A DNA stretch of 7,455 nucleotides, taken from the NCBI GenBank assembly GCA_046566185.1, contig JBKHXE010000002.1, positions 1-7,455 of the forward strand, written 5' to 3'. Every line of letters begins with the position of its first letter. Position 1 is the first letter of the stretch. A program made the position numbers and the translations under genes. Source of the stretch: SCSIO-59966 sp046566185. GTDB taxonomy: Bacteria; Actinomycetota; Actinomycetes; Actinomycetales; SCSIO-59966. This document shows positions 1 to 5,959 of the stretch, piece after piece. Below the pieces are notes generated by a model. The model was not told the origin of the DNA and did no database searches. It saw only the letters and a list, made by a program, of their open reading frames with translations.

Positions 1-1
1 G

Positions 2-1330
2 GAGCCGAGCTCGTACAAGGCACTCATCTTCGCCGACCCCCAGGCGCGGACCCTGGCGGAGGAGGCCGACATGCGCACCGACGTCATCAACGAGCTCGTC
101 GGCACCGACGCGTCGTTCGGCATCACCGCCGGTGACGTCGTCAACGACCCGCTGGACCTGTTCGGCCCCCACAACGAGAACTTCTCCGCGATGGGCGTGC
201 CGTGGTGGAACCTCCCCGGGAACCACGACATGAACTACGACGTCCCCGACGACACCTACGCCACCGAGACCTACAAGAGCGTGTTCGGGCCGACCGACTA
301 CTCCTTCGAGTACGGCCAGGTCCACTACGTCAACATGGACAACGTCCACTACCTCGGCCAGGGCAAGGGCTACATCGGCTACCTCGACGAGCGCAGGCTG
401 GAGTGGCTGAGGAACGACCTCGCGGTCGTGCCCAAGAACAAGCTCATCGTCCTCACCACCCACATCCCGCTGCGGACGCAGGCCATCGGCGGGGCCAACA
501 TCAACACGACCAACCTCGACGAGCTCCTCGAGATCCTCGAAGGTCGCGACCACGTCTTCAGCAGCTCGGGACACGACACGTCCAACAGCTGGCAGACCTA
601 CCTCGAGCCCGGCGAGGAGAGCCCCACGCCGCCGGGCGTGAACCCGGTGGTCTGGGAGGGCAAGAACCCGTTCCACCACCAGGTGCTCGCCGAGGTCCGC
701 GGCAGCGGCTGGACCTCCGGCCCCGAGGACGAGCGCGGCGTCCCGGCGGCCGACATGGCCGACGGCAACCCGAACGGCTACTACTACCTGGACGTCGCCG
801 GGCACACCTACAGCATGCGGTTCAAGCCGGCCAGCCTGCCCGAGGACTTCCAGATGCGGATGACGTTCCGCGGCGGGGAGGGCAACGTCACCCTCGCCGA
901 CGGAACCCCCGCCTGGATCCCCTCGGGTCCCAGCGGTTCTCAGGGCATCGACCCGGCGCCGGCGTTCGACGCCGACGACTGGACCGAGGAGCAGCCACCG
1001 CTGCTCGAGGTGAACGTCTTCGACGGCGGCGAGAAGCACGACGTCGCGGTGCGGTTCGACCGCGGCGCGTTCACGCCGATGGACTACAACCCGCCGTCGT
1101 TCGGCCTCACCGACGGGGACCCGAACGGCAACCTCGACACGTACCTGCTGGGGATGCGGGAGCTGCTCGAGTCGAACCTGCCGGCCCGTCCGCAGCCCTC
1201 GTCGCACATCTGGACCGCGCCGGTGCCCGCCGGTCTCGAGCCGGGTGAGCACGTGGTGACGATCCGCAGCACCGACCCCTACGGGCGCACGACCGAGAGC
1301 TCGCAGGTGTTCCGGGTCCTCGCCGACTGA
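2..1330 (+). CDS. Calcineurin-like metallophosphoesterase, 5'-truncated by the window edge
   Basis: The reading frame is open from base 2 to the TGA at 1328-1330, giving the last 442 residues; the N-terminus lies outside the window. An internal ATG at 71 is not the start, because the first metal-binding motif (FADPQ, D12) lies upstream of it. The metallophosphoesterase motifs follow in order: GDVVND (D45), PGNHD (N74, H75), TTHIP (H154) and SGHDTSN (H191). After about residue 210 comes the C-terminal domain of one calcineurin-like subfamily, with a GVPAADMADGNPNGYYYLD stretch and a final DPYGRTTESSQVFRV strand. The family hydrolyses phosphoesters at a two-metal centre and related proteins are often exported; the substrate here is unknown. 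Two motifs deviate from the textbook form: the first is D-x-Q instead of D-x-H, and the last is GHDT instead of GHxH. A strong hairpin follows, so this gene probably ends its transcript. Confidence 0.9.
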   Translation, partial: EPSSYKALIFADPQARTLAEEADMRTDVINELVGTDASFGITAGDVVNDPLDLFGPHNENFSAMGVPWWNLPGNHDMNYDVPDDTYATETYKSVFGPTDYSFEYGQVHYVNMDNVHYLGQGKGYIGYLDERRLEWLRNDLAVVPKNKLIVLTTHIPLRTQAIGGANINTTNLDELLEILEGRDHVFSSSGHDTSNSWQTYLEPGEESPTPPGVNPVVWEGKNPFHHQVLAEVRGSGWTSGPEDERGVPAADMADGNPNGYYYLDVAGHTYSMRFKPASLPEDFQMRMTFRGGEGNVTLADGTPAWIPSGPSGSQGIDPAPAFDADDWTEEQPPLLEVNVFDGGEKHDVAVRFDRGAFTPMDYNPPSFGLTDGDPNGNLDTYLLGMRELLESNLPARPQPSSHIWTAPVPAGLEPGEHVVTIRSTDPYGRTTESSQVFRVLAD

Positions 1331-1352
1331 CCTGGATCGGCGCGCTGCGCAC

Positions 1353-1391
1353 TGCCCCGGTGCCCGGTCTCCGTGACCGGGCACCGGGGCA
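1353..1391 (+). terminator. Perfect 17-bp hairpin, probable terminator of the phosphoesterase gene
   Basis: Bases 1353-1369 and 1375-1391 are perfectly complementary around a 5-base loop (tccgt), and the stem is almost all G/C. It starts 22 bases after the phosphoesterase stop codon and precedes the next gene, as expected for a transcription terminator. There is no T-run after it; many actinobacterial terminators also lack one. Because the stem is symmetrical, it could also block transcription coming from the other direction. Confidence 0.75.
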
Positions 1392-1404
1392 CGCTCGTCC
1401 CGGG

Positions 1405-1410
1405 TAGCGT
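1405..1410 (+). promoter_or_regulatory. Candidate -10 element (TAGCGT) for the nuclease gene
   Basis: TAGCGT fits the TAnnnT pattern of actinobacterial -10 boxes and lies just after the upstream terminator, where the next promoter is expected. A start about 7 bases downstream would give a leader of roughly 57 bases before the GTG at 1474. No convincing TTGACA-like -35 box lies at the right distance, so this is tentative. Confidence 0.3.
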
Positions 1411-1473
1411 CTCAAGCCCTGCCGGGCGCGTGTCGACGCGTTCCGGGTGAGCTTCGAGTCTGGGGACGCCGTA

Positions 1474-2735
1474 GTGGCCCGCCGCATCCTGCTCGCCGTC
1501 CTCGGGCTGGCGTCGTTCGTGCTGGTCCTGGCCGGCGGCGTGACCGGTGGCCTCGGCGGCGGTCTGCTGATGCTCGGCCTGCCCCTGTTCGCGCTGGGCC
1601 TCGGCGCCACCGTCGTCGGGCGGGTGCGGTGGGCGTTCATCGCCTCGCGCCGGGTGGGCCTCGGGGTCCTGGTGGCCGGACTGACGGCGATCGGCGTCGG
1701 CGGCGTCGTGTCGCCGGCACCGGACGCCGCACCCGTCGCCGAGGTCGACGTGGCCCCGGACGCCGCTGGGACGAGCAGCCCGCCGCTCACCACGACTGCC
1801 CCTCGCCGACGACTGCCCTCTCGCCGACGACTGCCCCCTCGCCGACGACCACGCCGCCGCAGCCACCGCCACCGAGCCCCGCACCGTCCGCTCGCTCGGT
1901 CGAGGAGCAGATCGCCGGCGCGGGAGACGCCACGGCCCTCGCGCTGCTCGGCACCCTCGAGGTCAAGGGACGCGCCCCGCGCACCGGCTACGACCGCGAC
2001 CTGTTCGGCCCGCGCTGGGCCGACACCGACCGCAACGGGTGCGACACCCGCAACGACACGCTGCGGCGGGACCTGACCGGCGTCGTCCTGAAGCCCGGCA
2101 CCAACGGCTGCGTCGTGCTCTCCGGGTCGTTCGTCGAGCCGTACTCCGGAGCGCACGTCGACTTCGTGCGCGGCCAGGGCACCAGCGAGCTGGTCCACAT
2201 CGACCACGTCGTCGCCCTGTCGGACGCGTGGCAGAAGGGCGCCCAGCAGTGGACGCCGCAGCGCCGGCTGGCCTTCGCCAACGACCCGCTCAACTTGCTG
2301 GCGGCCGACGGAGCACTGAACCAGCAGAAGGGCGACGGGGACGCCGCGACCTGGCTGCCGCCGAACAAGGCCTTCCGCTGCGCGTACGTGGCCCGTCAGG
2401 TCGCCGTGAAGGCCAAGTACGGCGCCTGGGTGACGGCCGCCGAGCGGGACGCTGTCGCTCGGGTGCTGTCCGCGTGCCCCGACGAGCCGGCGCCGAGCAG
2501 TGACGCGCCGGTGGAGGCCCCGATCGCGGCTCCACCGGCTCCGGCTCCCGCTCCTTCGGCGCCGGCCGCGGCGTCCGACTGCGACCCCGCCTATCCCGAC
2601 GTCTGCATACCGCCCCCGTCGCGGGTCGGCGACCTGGACTGTGGCGACATCCCGCACCGGCGGTTCACCGTGCTGGCACCGGATCCGCACCGCTTCGACG
2701 GCCGGGACGGCGACGGCATCGGCTGCGAGAGCTAG
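1474..2735 (+). CDS. Membrane-anchored HNH nuclease with Excalibur-like tail, apparently frameshifted
   Basis: As given, the gene is split: the N-terminal part reads in the frame of base 1474, the rest in the frame of base 1803. One missing C among 1799-1802 explains the break, and restoring it gives 420 residues. I chose the GTG at 1474 (MARRILL) because GGGGA at 1462-1466 sits 7 bases upstream; GTG 1447 is an alternative. Visible parts are three hydrophobic segments (about residues 5-23, 29-48, 61-80), a Thr/Ser/Pro/Ala linker (about 81-140), an HNH domain with HIDH (H242, D244, H245) and FANDPLNLL (N270), a Pro/Ala linker, and a C-terminal DLDCGDI...DGRDGDGIGCES segment resembling the Excalibur calcium-binding motif. 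The HNH part resembles the GmrSD C-terminal/DUF1524 group. Three membrane passes, with the N-terminus inside, would put the nuclease outside the cell, which fits its several cysteines. Its biological role is unknown. It could be a pseudogene, a phase-variable gene or an error in the sequence. Confidence 0.8.
1793..1848 (+). repeat. Three tandem copies of an 18-bp repeat; the first copy is 17 bp
   Basis: The copies lie at 1793-1809 (17 bp), 1810-1827 (18 bp) and 1828-1845 (18 bp), and a fourth copy begins (CGA at 1846-1848). Each starts CGACTGCCC and ends TCGCCGA. Full copies encode a six-residue unit (T-A-P-S-P-T, with L for P in one copy) in the linker of the nuclease protein. The first copy has four C where the third has five, and this is exactly where the reading frame breaks. 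Copies two and three differ from each other by a single C/T substitution. Confidence 0.85.
2732..2735. other. CTAG shared by two convergent stop codons
   Basis: The nuclease gene ends with TAG at 2733-2735 on the + strand. The PucR-type gene ends with TAG on the - strand, which is CTA at 2732-2734 on the + strand. The two stops therefore lie on one palindromic CTAG and the coding regions overlap by 4 bases. There is no intergenic space for a separate terminator. Any transcription end signal must lie inside the opposite gene, for example the GC-rich palindromic stretch at 2738-2755 (ACCGG, 8 bases, CCGGT). Confidence 0.9.
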
Positions 2736-4369
2736 CGACCGGCGCCGGATCCGGTGACCTCCCGCACCAGCAGCGCGACGCGCAGGGCGAGCGCGGAGTC
2801 CGGGTCGTCCAGCGACACACCGAGCACGCGCTCGATCGTCGAGAGCCGCGCGTACAGCGTGGGCCGGCTGAGGTTGGCCGCCCGCGCGGCCGCGGTCTTG
2901 TCGCCGCCGGACGCCAGGTACTGCGCGAGGGTGCCGACGAGGTCGCTGCCGCGCTCGGCGTCGTGCGCGAGGAGTGGGCCGAGCTCGGCCTCGGCGAACG
3001 CGAGCACGCGCGGGTCGCCACCGAGCAGCGCGACCAGGCCCCGCAGCCGGACGTCGCGGCTGCGGTAGACGTCCCGCGGCCGGGTCGCCCGCAGCGCCAC
3101 GCCCTGCTCGGCGACGCGGCCGGCCTCGCGCAGGCAGGCGCCGGCGTCCTCGAGCCGCGACGTCTCGCCGCCGACGCCGACGGCGTACTCGTCGGCCCAG
3201 TCGCTCACCGCCAGCCGGGTGCGCAGCGCCGCGGCGAACCGCTCGATCGCCCGGTCGGTGCTTCGCCCGGCCGGCACGGCGGCCAGCAGCAGCACCTGCC
3301 CGGGCCGCAGTGGGGAGCCGACCGCCGCGAGTCCCGCCTGGGTGCAGGCCGCGACGACGGCGGCGTGCAGCGACCGGTCGCGCTCCTGCGCCGCGATCGG
3401 CTCCAGCGGCGCGGCGGGCGGCGAGTGCACCGCGACGCCGACGAACGTCTGCCGCGCCGTGGGGAGGCCGAGCCCCTCCACCCGGGCCCGCAGCCCCCGC
3501 GCGTCCGGCGCCGCGCTGCTCGTCAGGTCGGTCAGCAGCCCGCGGTGCGCCTGCTGCACCAGGCCGGCGCGGTCGCGCTCCAGCAGGCGGTTGATCGCCA
3601 GGGCGTCGGCGGCTCGCTCGACGAGCATCCGCAGCCGCGCGTCGTCCGAGGCGAGCGGCAGCACGAGCCGGCCCCAGCTCTCGTGCGGCGGCCCCGCCGG
3701 CGTCACGAGCCATCCCTCGGGCCCGACCAGGTCGGTGGACGACGTCGGGCCGGCCAGGCGCGAGCGGGCCTCCCAGCCCTCGAGCAGGTCCGCGACCTGC
3801 GCCGGGTCGGCGGCGTAGGCGACGACGCGGTGCGAGGGGTCCTCGAGGACGACGGGGACGCCGGCCAGCTCGGCGAGCAGGTCGAGGATCTGCTGCACCG
3901 ACGCGCCGGCGACACTGAGCCGGGTGAACTCGCGGTGCGCCCGCTCCGACAGCTGCAGCGCCTCGTGCTGGGCGTCGACGATGAGGGCGTGCACGGTCTC
4001 GGTGACCGACACGAACCGCACCGTGCGGCGCAGCGCGATGACCGGCAGGCCGTGCTGCCGGCCGGTCGCGACGATGCTCGCCGGCACCTGGGCGAAGCGC
4101 CGTCCCAGCTCGATCACCAGCCCGCAGGCGCCCGCCTCGGCCAGGTCGCGAACGTACGCGGCGAGCTCACGCGACGACTCGGGCAGCGCCACGCCGGTGG
4201 TGAGCACGAGCTCCCCGCCGTGCAGCAGCGACGCCAGGTCGGGGACCTCGCCGACGTGCACCCACCGCACCGGGCGGTCGAGGTGCTCGGTGCCCGCCAG
4301 CACCAGCGGCCGGCCGCTCTCGACGACCGGCAGCGCCAGGACGTCGGAAAGCGTCGGCTGCACTGACAC
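2732..4369 (-). CDS. PucR-family transcriptional regulator
   Basis: This 545-residue protein (MSVQPTLSDVLALPVV from the GTG at 4369) has the usual length and order of PucR-type regulators. About residues 6-130 form the N-terminal PucR domain (VRWVHVGEVPDLASLLHGGELVLTTG). A central sensory region follows, then a GGDEF-like section around 335-460. A C-terminal helix-turn-helix spans about 485-520 (GDKTAAARAANLSRPTLYARL). PucR proteins usually activate nearby catabolic genes in response to a metabolite; known examples control purine and GABA use. Here it is divergent from mmsA and an aminotransferase gene, so it probably regulates them. The frame stays open upstream to 4522, but that part would overlap mmsA antisense and lacks PucR similarity. 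No Shine-Dalgarno precedes 4369. GTG 4363 is a good alternative, because a TACGGT box ends exactly 6 bases before it, suggesting a leaderless mRNA. Confidence 0.9.
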   Translation of the reverse strand: MSVQPTLSDVLALPVVESGRPLVLAGTEHLDRPVRWVHVGEVPDLASLLHGGELVLTTGVALPESSRELAAYVRDLAEAGACGLVIELGRRFAQVPASIVATGRQHGLPVIALRRTVRFVSVTETVHALIVDAQHEALQLSERAHREFTRLSVAGASVQQILDLLAELAGVPVVLEDPSHRVVAYAADPAQVADLLEGWEARSRLAGPTSSTDLVGPEGWLVTPAGPPHESWGRLVLPLASDDARLRMLVERAADALAINRLLERDRAGLVQQAHRGLLTDLTSSAAPDARGLRARVEGLGLPTARQTFVGVAVHSPPAAPLEPIAAQERDRSLHAAVVAACTQAGLAAVGSPLRPGQVLLLAAVPAGRSTDRAIERFAAALRTRLAVSDWADEYAVGVGGETSRLEDAGACLREAGRVAEQGVALRATRPRDVYRSRDVRLRGLVALLGGDPRVLAFAEAELGPLLAHDAERGSDLVGTLAQYLASGGDKTAAARAANLSRPTLYARLSTIERVLGVSLDDPDSALALRVALLVREVTGSGAGR

Positions 4370-4375
4370 ACCGTA
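4370..4375 (-). promoter_or_regulatory. Candidate -10 element (TACGGT) for the PucR-type gene
   Basis: On the - strand, TACGGT fits TAnnnT and is followed by six bases and then the GTG at 4363-4361, the spacing expected when transcription starts on the first base of the start codon. A -35-like CTGTCA (4400-4395, - strand) lies 19 bases upstream, which is slightly long. The absence of a Shine-Dalgarno site supports a leaderless message. The site is inferred from pattern and spacing only. Confidence 0.4.
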
Positions 4376-4409
4376 AAGCAGGCAGGAGAGGTCTTGACAG
4401 CGTGCTCCT

Positions 4410-4430
4410 TGTCGGTGGCCGCCGGCGACA
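4410..4430. promoter_or_regulatory. Candidate operator in the PucR/mmsA divergent region
   Basis: TGTCG at 4410-4414 and CGACA at 4426-4430 form an inverted repeat with 11 bases between. It ends 15 bases before the mmsA start, between the two divergent genes, where a regulator of both could bind. The arms are short and the region is GC-rich, so chance is a real alternative. I see no good -10 box for mmsA, although TTGACA stands at 4394-4399 on the + strand. Confidence 0.3.
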
Positions 4431-4445
4431 CCCAGACTGCCAGCC

Positions 4446-5954
4446 ATGACGGACGCACGCACCGAGCGACGCATCGACCACTGGATCGGCGGCAAGCCCT
4501 GGACCGGCGAGCCCGAGCGCACCGGTGAGGTCTACGACCCCGCCACCGGTGAGGTGACCGGCCGGGTGGCCCTGGCAGGCGTCGCCGAGGTCGACGCCGC
4601 CGTCGCCGCCGCCGAGCAGGCCTGGCAGACCTGGCGCCACGTCTCGTTGACCAAGCGGGTGCAGGTCCTCTTCGCGTTCCGCGAGATCCTCAACGCCCGC
4701 AAGCAGGAGCTGGCCGAGGTCATCACCTCCGAGCACGGCAAGGTCGTCTCCGACGCTCTCGGCGAGGTGACGCGCGGTCTGGAAGTCGTCGAGTTCGCCT
4801 GCGGCGCACCGCACCTGCTGAAGGGTGGCTTCTCCGAGGGCGTGTCCACCGGGGTCGACACCTACTCGATCCGCCAGCCGCTCGGCGTCGTCGGCATCAT
4901 CTCGCCGTTCAACTTCCCGGCCATGGTCCCGATGTGGTTCTTCCCGCTCGCCATCGCGACCGGCAACACCGTCGTCCTCAAGCCCAGTGAGAAGGACCCG
5001 TCGGCCGCGGTGCTGCTCGCCGAGATGTGGGCCGAGGCCGGCCTGCCGGACGGCGTCTTCAACGTCGTCCACGGCGACAAGGTCGCCGTCGACCGGCTGC
5101 TCGAGCACCCCGACGTCCGGGCCCTGTCGTTCGTCGGCTCCACCCCGATCGCCCGCTACGTCTACGAGACCGGCACCCGGCACGGCAAGCGCGTGCAGGC
5201 CCTCGGCGGCGCCAAGAACCACATGGTCGTGCTGCCGGACGCCGACCTCGACCTGGCCGCCGACGCCGCCGTCAACGCCGGCTTCGGCTCGGCCGGCGAG
5301 CGGTGCATGGCGATCTCGGTGCTCGTCGCCGTCGAGCCGGTCGCCGACGAGCTGGTCGCCCGCATCACGAGCCGGATGGGCCAGCTGCGCACCGGCGACG
5401 GCCGGCGCGGCTGCGACATGGGCCCGCTCGTCACGCAGGCTCACCGCGACAAGGTCGCCTCCTACCTCGACGCGGGCGTCGAGGCCGGCGCCGAGCTCGT
5501 CGTCGACGGCCGCGACGTCCGGCCGGACGGCGAGGAGAACGGCTTCTGGCTCGGGCCCACGCTGTTCGACCGCGTCACCCCGGACATGTCGGTGTACACC
5601 GACGAGATCTTCGGGCCGGTGCTGTCCGTCGTCCGCGCCGGCTCCTACGACGAGGCGCTGGAGCTGGTGAACGCCAACCCGTACGGCAACGGGACGGCCA
5701 TCTTCACCAACGACGGGGGAGCCGCGCGCCGCTACCAGAACGAGGTCGAGGTCGGCATGGTCGGCGTCAACGTGCCGATCCCCGTGCCGATGGCCTACTA
5801 CTCCTTCGGCGGCTGGAAGCACAGCCTGTTCGGTGACGCGCACGCGCACGGGATGGACGGCGTCCACTTCTACACGCGCGGCAAGGTCGTCACGTCGCGG
5901 TGGCTGGAGCCGTCGCACGGCGGCCTCAACCTCGGCTTCCCGACGCAGCAGTGA
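4446..5954 (+). CDS. mmsA: CoA-acylating (methyl)malonate-semialdehyde dehydrogenase
   Basis: This 502-residue protein has the full length of the MmsA/IolA branch of aldehyde dehydrogenases. Such enzymes convert methylmalonate or malonate semialdehyde, with CoA and NAD+, to propionyl-CoA or acetyl-CoA plus CO2 and NADH in the cytoplasm. Visible residues are SPFNFP with N156 (oxyanion hole), the cofactor-binding LKPSEK with K179, the FVGSTP loop (229-234), GERCMA with catalytic C287, and EIFGP (387-391). GGAKNH has N258 where most aldehyde dehydrogenases have the catalytic Glu, a mark of this CoA-dependent branch. R286 next to the catalytic Cys and R110 fit the arginines that hold the substrate carboxylate. 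The ATG at 4446 has no clear Shine-Dalgarno, but the IDHWIGG start matches the family. It heads an operon with the aminotransferase gene and is divergent from a PucR-type regulator. Natural substrates could come from valine, beta-alanine, pyrimidine or inositol breakdown; the neighbours favour beta-alanine-type compounds. Confidence 0.93.
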   Translation: MTDARTERRIDHWIGGKPWTGEPERTGEVYDPATGEVTGRVALAGVAEVDAAVAAAEQAWQTWRHVSLTKRVQVLFAFREILNARKQELAEVITSEHGKVVSDALGEVTRGLEVVEFACGAPHLLKGGFSEGVSTGVDTYSIRQPLGVVGIISPFNFPAMVPMWFFPLAIATGNTVVLKPSEKDPSAAVLLAEMWAEAGLPDGVFNVVHGDKVAVDRLLEHPDVRALSFVGSTPIARYVYETGTRHGKRVQALGGAKNHMVVLPDADLDLAADAAVNAGFGSAGERCMAISVLVAVEPVADELVARITSRMGQLRTGDGRRGCDMGPLVTQAHRDKVASYLDAGVEAGAELVVDGRDVRPDGEENGFWLGPTLFDRVTPDMSVYTDEIFGPVLSVVRAGSYDEALELVNANPYGNGTAIFTNDGGAARRYQNEVEVGMVGVNVPIPVPMAYYSFGGWKHSLFGDAHAHGMDGVHFYTRGKVVTSRWLEPSHGGLNLGFPTQQ

Positions 5955-5959
5955 CCGCC

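Noticed and set aside
1629..1802. An upstream extension of the nuclease frame starting at GTG 1629
   Set aside because: In this frame the stretch gives Arg/Gly-rich nonsense, while the other frame gives clean membrane segments leading into the linker; the frameshift explanation fits better.
1107..3713. An 868-residue open frame on the - strand
   Set aside because: It is opposite the nuclease and phosphoesterase genes and overlaps the real PucR gene in another frame. Its product is dominated by Arg, Ala, Gly and Pro, as expected of a shadow frame in GC-rich DNA.
4394..4399. TTGACA as a -35 box for mmsA
   Set aside because: No TAnnnT box is found 16-19 bases downstream, so it is not called as a promoter, although an activator-dependent promoter with a poor -10 remains possible.
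4370..4522. An N-terminal extension of the PucR-type protein up to 4522
   Set aside because: It would overlap the start of mmsA by 77 bases, and the extra residues show no PucR-domain similarity.
4521..4555. An 11-bp direct repeat, accggtgaggt, in the mmsA 5' region
   Set aside because: It encodes two Thr-Gly-Glu-Val stretches inside a conserved coding region and needs no other explanation.
4167..5918. A 583-residue open frame on the - strand opposite mmsA
   Set aside because: It lacks any recognisable domain and mirrors the codon pattern of the clear mmsA gene; high GC removes stop codons from the antisense frame.
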